Source: Anomaloglossus baeobatrachus (taxonomy: Eukaryota; Chordata; Amphibia; Anura; Aromobatidae). Taken from it: 64,000 nt of DNA. Position 1 is the stretch's first letter. Every line of letters begins with the position of its first letter. The notes below the pieces were generated by a model. That model was not told the DNA's origin and made no database searches. It saw only the letters and a program-made list of their open reading frames with translations. Below are positions 36,847 to 50,579 of this stretch, in pieces. Position numbers and translations under genes: made by a program. The stretch spans positions 124,001-188,000 of the forward strand of contig NW_027442056.1 in NCBI RefSeq assembly GCF_048569485.1, read 5' to 3'.

Positions 36847-37966
36847 CTTCTTAACCCAGTTTCCAAAAGCAGAACTCGATTCACCTGATTCATATTAGCC
36901 CGATTAGCGAATTGAAATGAATTTTTATCTAACACACTTTTTACTTGCTTTATTCATCCAAATAGCAAACTCATCACCACTCAACTTCACCAACTCTGCT
37001 ATGTCCCGTGCAGTATCTTGTTGTCAGTCTAATCTAGATCATGTGTAATTGAATGGAATAGATCCCTTTTGGACAAAGTGGAGTCAGATGCTGCAGTGAC
37101 CACAGGTGTGAGAGGATCTACAATTGGCATCTGGTGTTATCTCTCTGCTTCCACTCCAAATAAAGTTACCTGTTGTTACCTGAACGTCAAATACTAAGAA
37201 TGGGCGGCCTATGAAAGAATTAGTACTTTCATTAAGTATACTAAACCGGCTAATTGGGAATAGACAAACTGTAAAAAGCCCTCTGAGAAAGCCCCTCTCT
37301 AACCTTTGTTAGTAAGCTTTTCTGTAGCCTGCCTGTTGATGTATTTTCGGTTTGAACAGTGCACAACATGAAGAGACGGAACACTGGCGGCTTGTCACAA
37401 TGCCCCCCGATGACATCACAATAGCGCTGCTGCCTAGAAAACAAGCTGCGCAGAAGAAGTTGTTCTTTGGGTGGGAGGGTGGGCTAGTGGAAGGAGGGGG
37501 CAATCTCTTTTTTTCCCGGGTGGTAGGGGGATGACAGGAGAAGGGAAGCGGGTGGTGAGAAAGGTACAGAGGGCAGGGTTTGGGGGCTGGGAAGGAAAGG
37601 GAAAAGATTAGGGTTTGGGGATGATGAAAGGGCTTTCTACGGGTAAGGATGGCAAAGGGTGGCAGTGACGGAAAGTCAGGCAACCTGTCCTGTCCGTCTT
37701 TTTGTATCGTGAATTGGAAAGACTGCAAGGGGGAGGGGAGTTGCTTGCGCCCTAAAGGAGGAGTTATTCAGATTCATTGCAGTGGGCGGCGGCTGCAAAA
37801 CGCACCATTCTTCTTGTTTTTGCTCTGCAAAGCAGCCTTTTCAAGGGTTGGCTTGGGTGACAAAATGTCTTGTGTAGGCGTGGGTTTGTCTCCCTCTCGC
37901 TCTCTCTCCCTAAGATGTGTCCGGCATAGGCCAGGGTGCCACTCGAGGCCCAAACCAATTCTGGTT

Positions 37967-38154
37967 ATCGCTTCTCGGCCTTTTGGCTAAGATCAAGTGT
38001 AGTATCTGTTCTTATCAGTTTAATATCTGATACGTCCCCTATCTGGGGACCATATATTAAATGGATTTTTAGAACAGGGAGATGGAAAAAGAGCTTGCTC
38101 TGTCCACTCCACGCATTGACCTGGTATTGCAGTACCTCCAGGAACGGTGCACCC
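37967..38154 (+). ncRNA. U2 snRNA, copy 29
   Basis: Consensus U2 between two A153T copies. PSE 37905-37924, 3' box 38167-38181. Confidence 0.98.
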
Positions 38155-39274
38155 CTTCTTAACCCAGTTTCCAAAAGCAGAACTCGATTCACCTGATTCA
38201 TATTAGCCCGATTAGCGAATTGAAATGAATTTTTATCTAACACACTTTTTACTTGCTTTATTCATCCAAATAGCAAACTCATCACCACTCAACTTCACCA
38301 ACTCTGCTATGTCCCGTGCAGTATCTTGTTGTCAGTCTAATCTAGATCATGTGTAATTGAATGGAATAGATCCCTTTTGGACAAAGTGGAGTCAGATGCT
38401 GCAGTGACCACAGGTGTGAGAGGATCTACAATTGGCATCTGGTGTTATCTCTCTGCTTCCACTCCAAATAAAGTTACCTGTTGTTACCTGAACGTCAAAT
38501 ACTAAGAATGGGCGGCCTATGAAAGAATTAGTACTTTCATTAAGTATACTAAACCGGCTAATTGGGAATAGACAAACTGTAAAAAGCCCTCTGAGAAAGC
38601 CCCTCTCTAACCTTTGTTAGTAAGCTTTTCTGTAGCCTGCCTGTTGATGTATTTTCGGTTTGAACAGTGCACAACATGAAGAGACGGAACACTGGCGGCT
38701 TGTCACAATGCCCCCCGATGACATCACAATAGCGCTGCTGCCTAGAAAACAAGCTGCGCAGAAGAAGTTGTTCTTTGGGTGGGAGGGTGGGCTAGTGGAA
38801 GGAGGGGGCAATCTCTTTTTTTCCCGGGTGGTAGGGGGATGACAGGAGAAGGGAAGCGGGTGGTGAGAAAGGTACAGAGGGCAGGGTTTGGGGGCTGGGA
38901 AGGAAAGGGAAAAGATTAGGGTTTGGGGATGATGAAAGGGCTTTCTACGGGTAAGGATGGCAAAGGGTGGCAGTGACGGAAAGTCAGGCAACCTGTCCTG
39001 TCCGTCTTTTTGTATCGTGAATTGGAAAGACTGCAAGGGGGAGGGGAGTTGCTTGCGCCCTAAAGGAGGAGTTATTCAGATTCATTGCAGTGGGCGGCGG
39101 CTGCAAAACGCACCATTCTTCTTGTTTTTGCTCTGCAAAGCAGCCTTTTCAAGGGTTGGCTTGGGTGACAAAATGTCTTGTGTAGGCGTGGGTTTGTCTC
39201 CCTCTCGCTCTCTCTCCCTAAGATGTGTCCGGCATAGGCCAGGGTGCCACTCGAGGCCCAAACCAATTCTGGTT

Positions 39275-39462
39275 ATCGCTTCTCGGCCTTTTGGCTAAGA
39301 TCAAGTGTAGTATCTGTTCTTATCAGTTTAATATCTGATACGTCCCCTATCTGGGGACCATATATTAAATGGATTTTTAGAACAGGGAGATGGAAAAAGA
39401 GCTTGCTCTGTCCACTCCACGCATTGTCCTGGTATTGCAGTACCTCCAGGAACGGTGCACCC
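39275..39462 (+). ncRNA. U2 snRNA, copy 30 (A153T)
   Basis: A to T at 39427 (U2 nt 153). PSE 39213-39232, 3' box 39475-39489. Confidence 0.97.
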
Positions 39463-40582
39463 CTTCTTAACCCAGTTTCCAAAAGCAGAACTCGATTCAC
39501 CTGATTCATATTAGCCCGATTAGCGAATTGAAATGAATTTTTATCTAACACACTTTTTACTTGCTTTATTCATCCAAATAGCAAACTCATCACCACTCAA
39601 CTTCACCAACTCTGCTATGTCCCGTGCAGTATCTTGTTGTCAGTCTAATCTAGATCATGTGTAATTGAATGGAATAGATCCCTTTTGGACAAAGTGGAGT
39701 CAGATGCTGCAGTGACCACAGGTGTGAGAGGATCTACAATTGGCATCTGGTGTTATCTCTCTGCTTCCACTCCAAATAAAGTTACCTGTTGTTACCTGAA
39801 CGTCAAATACTAAGAATGGGCGGCCTATGAAAGAATTAGTACTTTCATTAAGTATACTAAACCGGCTAATTGGGAATAGACAAACTGTAAAAAGCCCTCT
39901 GAGAAAGCCCCTCTCTAACCTTTGTTAGTAAGCTTTTCTGTAGCCTGCCTGTTGATGTATTTTCGGTTTGAACAGTGCACAACATGAAGAGACGGAACAC
40001 TGGCGGCTTGTCACAATGCCCCCCGATGACATCACAATAGCGCTGCTGCCTAGAAAACAAGCTGCGCAGAAGAAGTTGTTCTTTGGGTGGGAGGGTGGGC
40101 TAGTGGAAGGAGGGGGCAATCTCTTTTTTTCCCGGGTGGTAGGGGGATGACAGGAGAAGGGAAGCGGGTGGTGAGAAAGGTACAGAGGGCAGGGTTTGGG
40201 GGCTGGGAAGGAAAGGGAAAAGATTAGGGTTTGGGGATGATGAAAGGGCTTTCTACGGGTAAGGATGGCAAAGGGTGGCAGTGACGGAAAGTCAGGCAAC
40301 CTGTCCTGTCCGTCTTTTTGTATCGTGAATTGGAAAGACTGCAAGGGGGAGGGGAGTTGCTTGCGCCCTAAAGGAGGAGTTATTCAGATTCATTGCAGTG
40401 GGCGGCGGCTGCAAAACGCACCATTCTTCTTGTTTTTGCTCTGCAAAGCAGCCTTTTCAAGGGTTGGCTTGGGTGACAAAATGTCTTGTGTAGGCGTGGG
40501 TTTGTCTCCCTCTCGCTCTCTCTCCCTAAGATGTGTCTGGCATAGGCCAGGGTGCCACTCGAGGCCCAAACCAATTCTGGTT

Positions 40583-40770
40583 ATCGCTTCTCGGCCTTTT
40601 GGCTAAGATCAAGTGTAGTATCTGTTCTTATCAGTTTAATATCTGATACGTCCCCTATCTGGGGACCATATATTAAATGGATTTTTAGAACAGGGAGATG
40701 GAAAAAGAGCTTGCTCTGTCCACTCCACGCATTGACCTGGTATTGCAGTACCTCCAGGAACGGTGCACCC
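40583..40770 (+). ncRNA. U2 snRNA, copy 31 (PSE variant)
   Basis: Consensus U2 coding sequence, but the PSE-like box at 40521-40540 carries a private C to T at 40538 (-45). 3' box 40783-40797. Confidence 0.98.
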
Positions 40771-41890
40771 CTTCTTAACCCAGTTTCCAAAAGCAGAACT
40801 CGATTCACCTGATTCATATTAGCCCGATTAGCGAATTGAAATGAATTTTTATCTAACACACTTTTTACTTGCTTTATTCATCCAAATAGCAAACTCATCA
40901 CCACTCAACTTCACCAACTCTGCTATGTCCCGTGCAGTATCTTGTTGTCAGTCTAATCTAGATCATGTGTAATTGAATGGAATAGATCCCTTTTGGACAA
41001 AGTGGAGTCAGATGCTGCAGTGACCACAGGTGTGAGAGGATCTACAATTGGCATCTGGTGTTATCTCTCTGCTTCCACTCCAAATAAAGTTACCTGTTGT
41101 TACCTGAACGTCAAATACTAAGAATGGGCGGCCTATGAAAGAATTAGTACTTTCATTAAGTATACTAAACCGGCTAATTGGGAATAGACAAACTGTAAAA
41201 AGCCCTCTGAGAAAGCCCCTCTCTAACCTTTGTTAGTAAGCTTTTCTGTAGCCTGCCTGTTGATGTATTTTCGGTTTGAACAGTGCACAACATGAAGAGA
41301 CGGAACACTGGCGGCTTGTCACAATGCCCCCCGATGACATCACAATAGCGCTGCTGCCTAGAAAACAAGCTGCGCAGAAGAAGTTGTTCTTTGGGTGGGA
41401 GGGTGGGCTAGTGGAAGGAGGGGGCAATCTCTTTTTTTCCCGGGTGGTAGGGGGATGACAGGAGAAGGGAAGCGGGTGGTGAGAAAGGTACAAAGGGCAG
41501 GGTTTGGGGGCTGGGAAGGAAAGGGAAAAGATTAGGGTTTGGGGATGATGAAAGGGCTTTCTACGGGTAAGGATGGCAAAGGGTGGCAGTGACGGAAAGT
41601 CAGGCAACCTGTCCTGTCCGTCTTTTTGTATCGTGAATTGGAAAGACTGCAAGGGGGAGGGGAGTTGCTTGCGCCCTAAAGGAGGAGTTATTCAGATTCA
41701 TTGCAGTGGGCGGCGGCTGCAAAACGCACCATTCTTCTTGTTTTTGCTCTGCAAAGCAGCCTTTTCAAGGGTTGGCTTGGGTGACAAAATGTCTTGTGTA
41801 GGCGTGGGTTTGTCTCCCTCTCGCTCTCTCTCCCTAAGATGTGTCCGGCATAGGCCAGGGTGCCACTCGAGGCCCAAACCAATTCTGGTT

Positions 41891-42078
41891 ATCGCTTCTC
41901 GGCCTTTTGGCTAAGATCAAGTGTAGTATCTGTTCTTATCAGTTTAATATCTGATACGTCCCCTATCTGGGGACCATATATTAAATGGATTTTTAGAACA
42001 GGGAGATGGAAAAAGAGCTTGCTCTGTCCACTCCACGCATTGACCTGGTATTGCAGTACCTCCAGGAACGGTGCACCC
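41891..42078 (+). ncRNA. U2 snRNA, copy 32
   Basis: Consensus U2. PSE 41829-41848, 3' box 42091-42105. The upstream spacer has G to A at 41493. Confidence 0.98.
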
Positions 42079-43198
42079 CTTCTTAACCCAGTTTCCAAAA
42101 GCAGAACTCGATTCACCTGATTCATATTAGCCCGATTAGCGAATTGAAATGAATTTTTATCTAACACACTTTTTACTTGCTTTATTCATCCAAATAGCAA
42201 ACTCATCACCACTCAACTTCACCAACTCTGCTATGTCCCGTGCAGTATCTTGTTGTCAGTCTAATCTAGATCATGTGTAATTGAATGGAATAGATCCCTT
42301 TTGGACAAAGTGGAGTCAGATGCTGCAGTGACCACAGGTGTGAGAGGATCTACAATTGGCATCTGGTGTTATCTCTCTGCTTCCACTCCAAATAAAGTTA
42401 CCTGTTGTTACCTGAACGTCAAATACTAAGAATGGGCGGCCTATGAAAGAATTAGTACTTTCATTAAGTATACTAAACCGGCTAATTGGGAATAGACAAA
42501 CTGTAAAAAGCCCTCTGAGAAAGCCCCTCTCTAACCTTTGTTAGTAAGCTTTTCTGTAGCCTGCCTGTTGATGTATTTTCGGTTTGAACAGTGCACAACA
42601 TGAAGAGACGGAACACTGGCGGCTTGTCACAATGCCCCCCGATGACATCACAATAGCGCTGCTGCCTAGAAAACAAGCTGCGCAGAAGAAGTTGTTCTTT
42701 GGGTGGGAGGGTGGGCTAGTGGAAGGAGGGGGCAATCTCTTTTTTTCCCGGGTGGTAGGGGGATGACAGGAGAAGGGAAGCGGGTGGTGAGAAAGGTACA
42801 GAGGGCAGGGTTTGGGGGCTGGGAAGGAAAGGGAAAAGATTAGGGTTTGGGGATGATGAAAGGGCTTTCTACGGGTAAGGATGGCAAAGGGTGGCAGTGA
42901 CGGAAAGTCAGGCAACCTGTCCTGTCCGTCTTTTTGTATCGTGAATTGGAAAGACTGCAAGGGGGAGGGGAGTTGCTTGCGCCCTAAAGGAGGAGTTATT
43001 CAGATTCATTGCAGTGGGCGGCGGCTGCAAAACGCACCATTCTTCTTGTTTTTGCTCTGCAAAGCAGCCTTTTCAAGGGTTGGCTTGGGTGACAAAATGT
43101 CTTGTGTAGGCGTGGGTTTGTCTCCCTCTCGCTCTCTCTCCCTAAGATGTGTCCGGCATAGGCCAGGGTGCCACTCGAGGCCCAAACCAATTCTGGTT

Positions 43199-43386
43199 AT
43201 CGCTTCTCGGCCTTTTGGCTAAGATCAAGTGTAGTATCTGTTCTTATCAGTTTAATATCTGATACGTCCCCTATCTGGGGACCATATATTAAATGGATTT
43301 TTAGAACAGGGAGATGGAAAAAGAGCTTGCTCTGTCCACTCCACGCATTGACCTGGTATTGCAGTACCTCCAGGAACGGTGCACCC
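43199..43386 (+). ncRNA. U2 snRNA, copy 33
   Basis: Consensus U2. PSE 43137-43156, 3' box 43399-43413. Confidence 0.98.
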
Positions 43387-44543
43387 CTTCTTAACCCAGT
43401 TTCCAAAAGCAGAACTCGATTCACCTGATTCATATTAGCCCGATTAGCGAATTGAAATGAATTTTTATCTAACACACTTTTTACTTGCTTTATTCATCCA
43501 AATAGCAAACTCATCACCACTCAACTTCACCAACTCTGCTATGTCCCGTGCAGTATCTTGTTGTCAGTCTAATCTAGATCATGTGTAATTGAATGGAATA
43601 GATCCCTTTTGGACAAAGTGGAGTCAGATGCTGCAGTGACCACAGGTGTGAGAGGATCTACAATTGGCATCTGGTGTTATCTCTCTGCTTCCACTCCAAA
43701 TAAAGTTACCTGTTGTTACCTGAACGTCAAATACTAAGAATGGGCGGCCTATGAAAGAATTAGTACTTTCATTAAGTATACTAAACCGGCTAATTGGGAA
43801 TAGACAAACTGTAAAAAGCCCTCTGAGAAAGCCCCTCTCTAACCTTTGTTAGTAAGCTTTTCTGTAGCCTGCCTGTTGATGTATTTTCGGTTTGAACAGT
43901 GCACAACATGAAGAGACGGAACACTGGCGGCTTGTCACAATGCCCCCCGATGACATCACAATAGCGCTGCTGCCTAGAAAACAAGCTGCGCAGAAGAAGT
44001 TGTTCTTTGGGTGGGAGGGTGGGCTAGTGGAAGGAGGGGGCAATCTCTTTTTTTCCCGGGTGGTAGGGGGATGACAGGAGAAGGGAAGCGGGTGGTGAGA
44101 AAGGTACAGAGGGCAGGGTTTGGGGGCTGGGAAGGAAAGGGAAAAGATTAGGGTTTGGGGATGATGAAAGGGCTTTCTACGGGTAAGGATGGCAAAGGGT
44201 GGCAGTGACGGAAAGTCAGGCAACCTGTCCTGTCCGTCTTTTTGTATCGTGAATTGGAAAGACTGCAAGGGGGAGGGGAGTTGCTTGCGCCCTAAAGGAG
44301 GAGTTATTCAGATTCATTGCAGTGGGCGGCGGCTGCAAAACGCACCATTCTTCTTGTTTTTGCTCTGCAAAGCAGCCTTTTCAAGGGTTGGCTTGGGTGA
44401 CAAAATGTCTTGTGTAGGCGTGGGTTTGTCTCCCTCTCGCTCTCTCTCCCTAAGATGTGTCCGGCATAGGCCAGGGTGCCACTCGAGGCCCAAACCAATT
44501 CTGGTTATCGCTTCTCGGCCTTTTGGCTAAGATCAAGTGTAGT

Positions 44544-45347
44544 GTTGTTCGAAGAGGTGGTTTAAGCTCCAGGCCACCTTAGTACAATGATACAATGCAC
44601 ACTGGAAGGTTGCGCTTGCTAGTACTCTGGGTGGATAGTATATTCATCTAGAGGAAAACATGGCCCTACCAGGATCGAGGCTATTAGACTGAGTAAGGGT
44701 GGGGGGCTATGGTACAGCGTGCCCCAGGACTGACGACCCTGGAGTGAGTCTGAGCTTGCTGGCTTGGGACCCCGGCAAGCCTTGGGCTCTGTAGCACACC
44801 GTACCTTGCCTTTTCATACTTTTTGAGCATATTACCCTATCCCGGCCTTCTGGCTAGGAAGGGAAATTTTTATAATCCCGGTCGGAGGTCTGGTCAGCTT
44901 TGGGCTGAGAAACTAACACCCGGTTGGAGGTCTGGGTCAGCTTCGGCTGAGAAACCAACACCCGGTTGGAGGTCTGGGTCAGCTTCGGCTGAGAAACCAA
45001 CACCCGGTTGGAGGTCCGGTTAGCCTTGGGCTGAGAAACCAACACCGGTTGACGGTCCGGGCAGTTTTGGCTGCGAAACCAACAACTAGTAGCTCTCTAC
45101 TCCACTTGGGTAAGATGCCTGGGTGGACGCTGGGAGCAACGACAAGGCTCAACCAGGCTTCGGCTTGGGGGAGCACCGAAGATCCCTGACCCTTGCTGTG
45201 GCCTTCTGGCTCGGAGGGACGGGGTTGATTTTTGGGGACCCTCTCCTCACGGTGGGGTCTACACGAATCCTAGCCTTTGCACTGTTTTTGGTGTGACTTC
45301 GGTCATGCTTTTTTTGTGGTGCTTTGGAAAGCTTCATTAAATCAAAA
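44544..45347 (+). mobile_element. U2-specific non-autonomous retroelement, element 2 (804 bp)
   Basis: Nearly identical to element 1. The length difference is accounted for by two fewer minisatellite monomers (-84 bp) and one more A in the 3' tail. Small substitutions elsewhere distinguish it. The U2-like motifs are at 44843-44859 and 45199-45215. The 3' end reads ATTAAATCAAAA before U2 A38. In the hairpin after the second motif the right arm reads GGTGGGGTCT, so pairing there is weaker than in element 1. Confidence 0.85.
44880..45087 (+). repeat. 42-bp minisatellite in element 2, 5 monomers
   Basis: Three 42-bp monomers followed by the two 41-bp terminal types. The two central monomers are identical and carry GGTCTGGG where element 1 has GGTCCGGG. 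Confidence 0.95.
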
Positions 45348-46618
45348 ATCTGTTCTTATCAGTTTAATATCTGATACGTCCCCTATCTGGGGACCATATA
45401 TTAAATGGATTTTTAGAACAGGGAGATGGAAAAAGAGCTTGCTCTGTCCACTCCACGCATTGACCTGGTATTGCAGTACCTCCAGGAACGGTGCACCCCT
45501 TCTTAACCCAGTTTCCAAAAGCAGAACTCGATTCACCTGATTCATATTAGCCCGATTAGCGAATTGAAATGAATTTTTATCTAACACACTTTTTACTTGC
45601 TTTATTCATCCAAATAGCAAACTCATCACCACTCAACTTCACCAACTCTGCTATGTCCCGTGCAGTATCTTGTTGTCAGTCTAATCTAGATCATGTGTAA
45701 TTGAATGGAATAGATCCCTTTTGGACAAAGTGGAGTCAGATGCTGCAGTGACCACAGGTGTGAGAGGATCTACAATTGGCATCTGGTGTTATCTCTCTGC
45801 TTCCACTCCAAATAAAGTTACCTGTTGTTACCTGAACGTCAAATACTAAGAATGGGCGGCCTATGAAAGAATTAGTACTTTCATTAAGTATACTAAACCG
45901 GCTAATTGGGAATAGACAAACTGTAAAAAGCCCTCTGAGAAAGCCCCTCTCTAACCTTTGTTAGTAAGCTTTTCTGTAGCCTGCCTGTTGATGTATTTTC
46001 GGTTTGAACAGTGCACAACATGAAGAGACGGAACACTGGCGGCTTGTCACAATGCCCCCCGATGACATCACAATAGCGCTGCTGCCTAGAAAACAAGCTG
46101 CGCAGAAGAAGTTGTTCTTTGGGTGGGAGGGTGGGCTAGTGGAAGGAGGGGGCAATCTCTTTTTTTCCCGGGTGGTAGGGGGATGACAGGAGAAGGGAAG
46201 CGGGTGGTGAGAAAGGTACAGAGGGCAGGGTTTGGGGGCTGGGAAGGAAAGGGAAAAGATTAGGGTTTGGGGATGATGAAAGGGCTTTCTACGGGTAAGG
46301 ATGGCAAAGGGTGGCAGTGACGGAAAGTCAGGCAACCTGTCCTGTCCGTCTTTTTGTATCGTGAATTGGAAAGACTGCAAGGGGGAGGGGAGTTGCTTGC
46401 GCCCTAAAGGAGGAGTTATTCAGATTCATTGCAGTGGGCGGCGGCTGCAAAACGCACCATTCTTCTTGTTTTTGCTCTGCAAAGCAGCCTTTTCAAGGGT
46501 TGGCTTGGGTGACAAAATGTCTTGTGTAGGCGTGGGTTTGTCTCCCTCTCGCTCTCTCTCCCTAAGATGTGTCCGGCATAGGCCAGGGTGCCACTCGAGG
46601 CCCAAACCAATTCTGGTT

Positions 46619-46806
46619 ATCGCTTCTCGGCCTTTTGGCTAAGATCAAGTGTAGTATCTGTTCTTATCAGTTTAATATCTGATACGTCCCCTATCTGGGG
46701 ACCATATATTAAATGGATTTTTAGAACAGGGAGATGGAAAAAGAGCTTGCTCTGTCCACTCCACGCATTGACCTGGTATTGCAGTACCTCCAGGAACGGT
46801 GCACCC
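46619..46806 (+). ncRNA. U2 snRNA, copy 35
   Basis: Consensus U2. PSE 46557-46576, 3' box 46819-46833. Confidence 0.98.
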
Positions 46807-47926
46807 CTTCTTAACCCAGTTTCCAAAAGCAGAACTCGATTCACCTGATTCATATTAGCCCGATTAGCGAATTGAAATGAATTTTTATCTAACACACTTT
46901 TTACTTGCTTTATTCATCCAAATAGCAAACTCATCACCACTCAACTTCACCAACTCTGCTATGTCCCGTGCAGTATCTTGTTGTCAGTCTAATCTAGATC
47001 ATGTGTAATTGAATGGAATAGATCCCTTTTGGACAAAGTGGAGTCAGATGCTGCAGTGACCACAGGTGTGAGAGGATCTACAATTGGCATCTGGTGTTAT
47101 CTCTCTGCTTCCACTCCAAATAAAGTTACCTGTTGTTACCTGAACGTCAAATACTAAGAATGGGCGGCCTATGAAAGAATTAGTACTTTCATTAAGTATA
47201 CTAAACCGGCTAATTGGGAATAGACAAACTGTAAAAAGCCCTCTGAGAAAGCCCCTCTCTAACCTTTGTTAGTAAGCTTTTCTGTAGCCTGCCTGTTGAT
47301 GTATTTTCGGTTTGAACAGTGCACAACATGAAGAGACGGAACACTGGCGGCTTGTCACAATGCCCCCCGATGACATCACAATAGCGCTGCTGCCTAGAAA
47401 ACAAGCTGCGCAGAAGAAGTTGTTCTTTGGGTGGGAGGGTGGGCTAGTGGAAGGAGGGGGCAATCTCTTTTTTTCCCGGGTGGTAGGGGGATGACAGGAG
47501 AAGGGAAGCGGGTGGTGAGAAAGGTACAGAGGGCAGGGTTTGGGGGCTGGGAAGGAAAGGGAAAAGATTAGGGTTTGGGGATGATGAAAGGGCTTTCTAC
47601 GGGTAAGGATGGCAAAGGGTGGCAGTGACGGAAAGTCAGGCAACCTGTCCTGTCCGTCTTTTTGTATCGTGAATTGGAAAGACTGCAAGGGGGAGGGGAG
47701 TTGCTTGCGCCCTAAAGGAGGAGTTATTCAGATTCATTGCAGTGGGCGGCGGCTGCAAAACGCACCATTCTTCTTGTTTTTGCTCTGCAAAGCAGCCTTT
47801 TCAAGGGTTGGCTTGGGTGACAAAATGTCTTGTGTAGGCGTGGGTTTGTCTCCCTCTCGCTCTCTCTCCCTAAGATGTGTCCGGCATAGGCCAGGGTGCC
47901 ACTCGAGGCCCAAACCAATTCTGGTT

Positions 47927-48114
47927 ATCGCTTCTCGGCCTTTTGGCTAAGATCAAGTGTAGTATCTGTTCTTATCAGTTTAATATCTGATACGTCCCCT
48001 ATCTGGGGACCATATATTAAATGGATTTTTAGAACAGGGAGATGGAAAAAGAGCTTGCTCTGTCCACTCCACGCATTGACCTGGTATTGCAGTACCTCCA
48101 GGAACGGTGCACCC
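47927..48114 (+). ncRNA. U2 snRNA, copy 36
   Basis: Consensus U2. PSE 47865-47884, 3' box 48127-48141. Confidence 0.98.
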
Positions 48115-49234
48115 CTTCTTAACCCAGTTTCCAAAAGCAGAACTCGATTCACCTGATTCATATTAGCCCGATTAGCGAATTGAAATGAATTTTTATCTAA
48201 CACACTTTTTACTTGCTTTATTCATCCAAATAGCAAACTCATCACCACTCAACTTCACCAACTCTGCTATGTCCCGTGCAGTATCTTGTTGTCAGTCTAA
48301 TCTAGATCATGTGTAATTGAATGGAATAGATCCCTTTTGGACAAAGTGGAGTCAGATGCTGCAGTGACCACAGGTGTGAGAGGATCTACAATTGGCATCT
48401 GGTGTTATCTCTCTGCTTCCACTCCAAATAAAGTTACCTGTTGTTACCTGAACGTCAAATACTAAGAATGGGCGGCCTATGAAAGAATTAGTACTTTCAT
48501 TAAGTATACTAAACCGGCTAATTGGGAATAGACAAACTGTAAAAAGCCCTCTGAGAAAGCCCCTCTCTAACCTTTGTTAGTAAGCTTTTCTGTAGCCTGC
48601 CTGTTGATGTATTTTCGGTTTGAACAGTGCACAACATGAAGAGACGGAACACTGGCGGCTTGTCACAATGCCCCCCGATGACATCACAATAGCGCTGCTG
48701 CCTAGAAAACAAGCTGCGCAGAAGAAGTTGTTCTTTGGGTGGGAGGGTGGGCTAGTGGAAGGAGGGGGCAATCTCTTTTTTTCCCGGGTGGTAGGGGGAT
48801 GACAGGAGAAGGGAAGCGGGTGGTGAGAAAGGTACAGAGGGCAGGGTTTGGGGGCTGGGAAGGAAAGGGAAAAGATTAGGGTTTGGGGATGATGAAAGGG
48901 CTTTCTACGGATAAGGATGGCAAAGGGTGGCAGTGACGGAAAGTCAGGCAACCTGTCCTGTCCGTCTTTTTGTATCGTGAATTGGAAAGACTGCAAGGGG
49001 GAGGGGAGTTGCTTGCGCCCTAAAGGAGGAGTTATTCAGATTCATTGCAGTGGGCGGCGGCTGCAAAACGCACCATTCTTCTTGTTTTTGCTCTCCAAAG
49101 CAGCCTTTTCAAGGGTTGGCTTGGGTGACAAAATGTCTTGTGTAGGCGTGGGTTTGTCTCCCTCTCGCTCTCTCTCCCTAAGATGTGTCCGGCATAGGCC
49201 AGGGTGCCACTCGAGGCCCAAACCAATTCTGGTT

Positions 49235-49422
49235 ATCGCTTCTCGGCCTTTTGGCTAAGATCAAGTGTAGTATCTGTTCTTATCAGTTTAATATCTGATA
49301 CGTCCCCTATCTGGGGACCATATATTAAATGGATTTTTAGAACAGGGAGATGGAAAAAGAGCTTGCTCTGTCCACTCCACGCATTGACCTGGTATTGCAG
49401 TACCTCCAGGAACGGTGCACCC
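49235..49422 (+). ncRNA. U2 snRNA, copy 37
   Basis: Consensus U2 coding sequence. The surrounding spacer has three private changes: G to A at 48911, G to C at 49095 (-140) and G to A at 49584. That makes this the most diverged uninterrupted unit. PSE 49173-49192, 3' box 49435-49449. Confidence 0.98.
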
Positions 49423-50579
49423 CTTCTTAACCCAGTTTCCAAAAGCAGAACTCGATTCACCTGATTCATATTAGCCCGATTAGCGAATTGAAATGAATTT
49501 TTATCTAACACACTTTTTACTTGCTTTATTCATCCAAATAGCAAACTCATCACCACTCAACTTCACCAACTCTGCTATGTCCCATGCAGTATCTTGTTGT
49601 CAGTCTAATCTAGATCATGTGTAATTGAATGGAATAGATCCCTTTTGGACAAAGTGGAGTCAGATGCTGCAGTGACCACAGGTGTGAGAGGATCTACAAT
49701 TGGCATCTGGTGTTATCTCTCTGCTTCCACTCCAAATAAAGTTACCTGTTGTTACCTGAACGTCAAATACTAAGAATGGGCGGCCTATGAAAGAATTAGT
49801 ACTTTCATTAAGTATACTAAACCGGCTAATTGGGAATAGACAAACTGTAAAAAGCCCTCTGAGAAAGCCCCTCTCTAACCTTTGTTAGTAAGCTTTTCTG
49901 TAGCCTGCCTGTTGATGTATTTTCGGTTTGAACAGTGCACAACATGAAGAGACGGAACACTGGCGGCTTGTCACAATGCCCCCCGATGACATCACAATAG
50001 CGCTGCTGCCTAGAAAACAAGCTGCGCAGAAGAAGTTGTTCTTTGGGTGGGAGGGTGGGCTAGTGGAAGGAGGGGGCAATCTCTTTTTTTCCCGGGTGGT
50101 AGGGGGATGACAGGAGAAGGGAAGCGGGTGGTGAGAAAGGTACAGAGGGCAGGGTTTGGGGGCTGGGAAGGAAAGGGAAAAGATTAGGGTTTGGGGATGA
50201 TGAAAGGGCTTTCTACGGGTAAGGATGGCAAAGGGTGGCAGTGACGGAAAGTCAGGCAACCTGTCCTGTCCGTCTTTTTGTATCGTGAATTGGAAAGACT
50301 GCAAGGGGGAGGGGAGTTGCTTGCGCCCTAAAGGAGGAGTTATTCAGATTCATTGCAGTGGGCGGCGGCTGCAAAACGCACCATTCTTCTTGTTTTTGCT
50401 CTGCAAAGCAGCCTTTTCAAGGGTTGGCTTGGGTGACAAAATGTCTTGTGTAGGCGTGGGTTTGTCTCCCTCTCGCTCTCTCTCCCTAAGATGTGTCCGG
50501 CATAGGCCAGGGTGCCACTCGAGGCCCAAACCAATTCTGGTTATCGCTTCTCGGCCTTTTGGCTAAGATCAAGTGTAGT

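Larger units (their letters stand above)
44507..45498 (+). pseudogene. U2 snRNA, copy 34, split by element 2
   Basis: U2 nt 1-37 at 44507-44543 and nt 38-188 at 45348-45498, with the same break point as copy 27. PSE 44445-44464 and 3' box 45511-45525 are intact. No other change was seen in either half. Confidence 0.96.
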
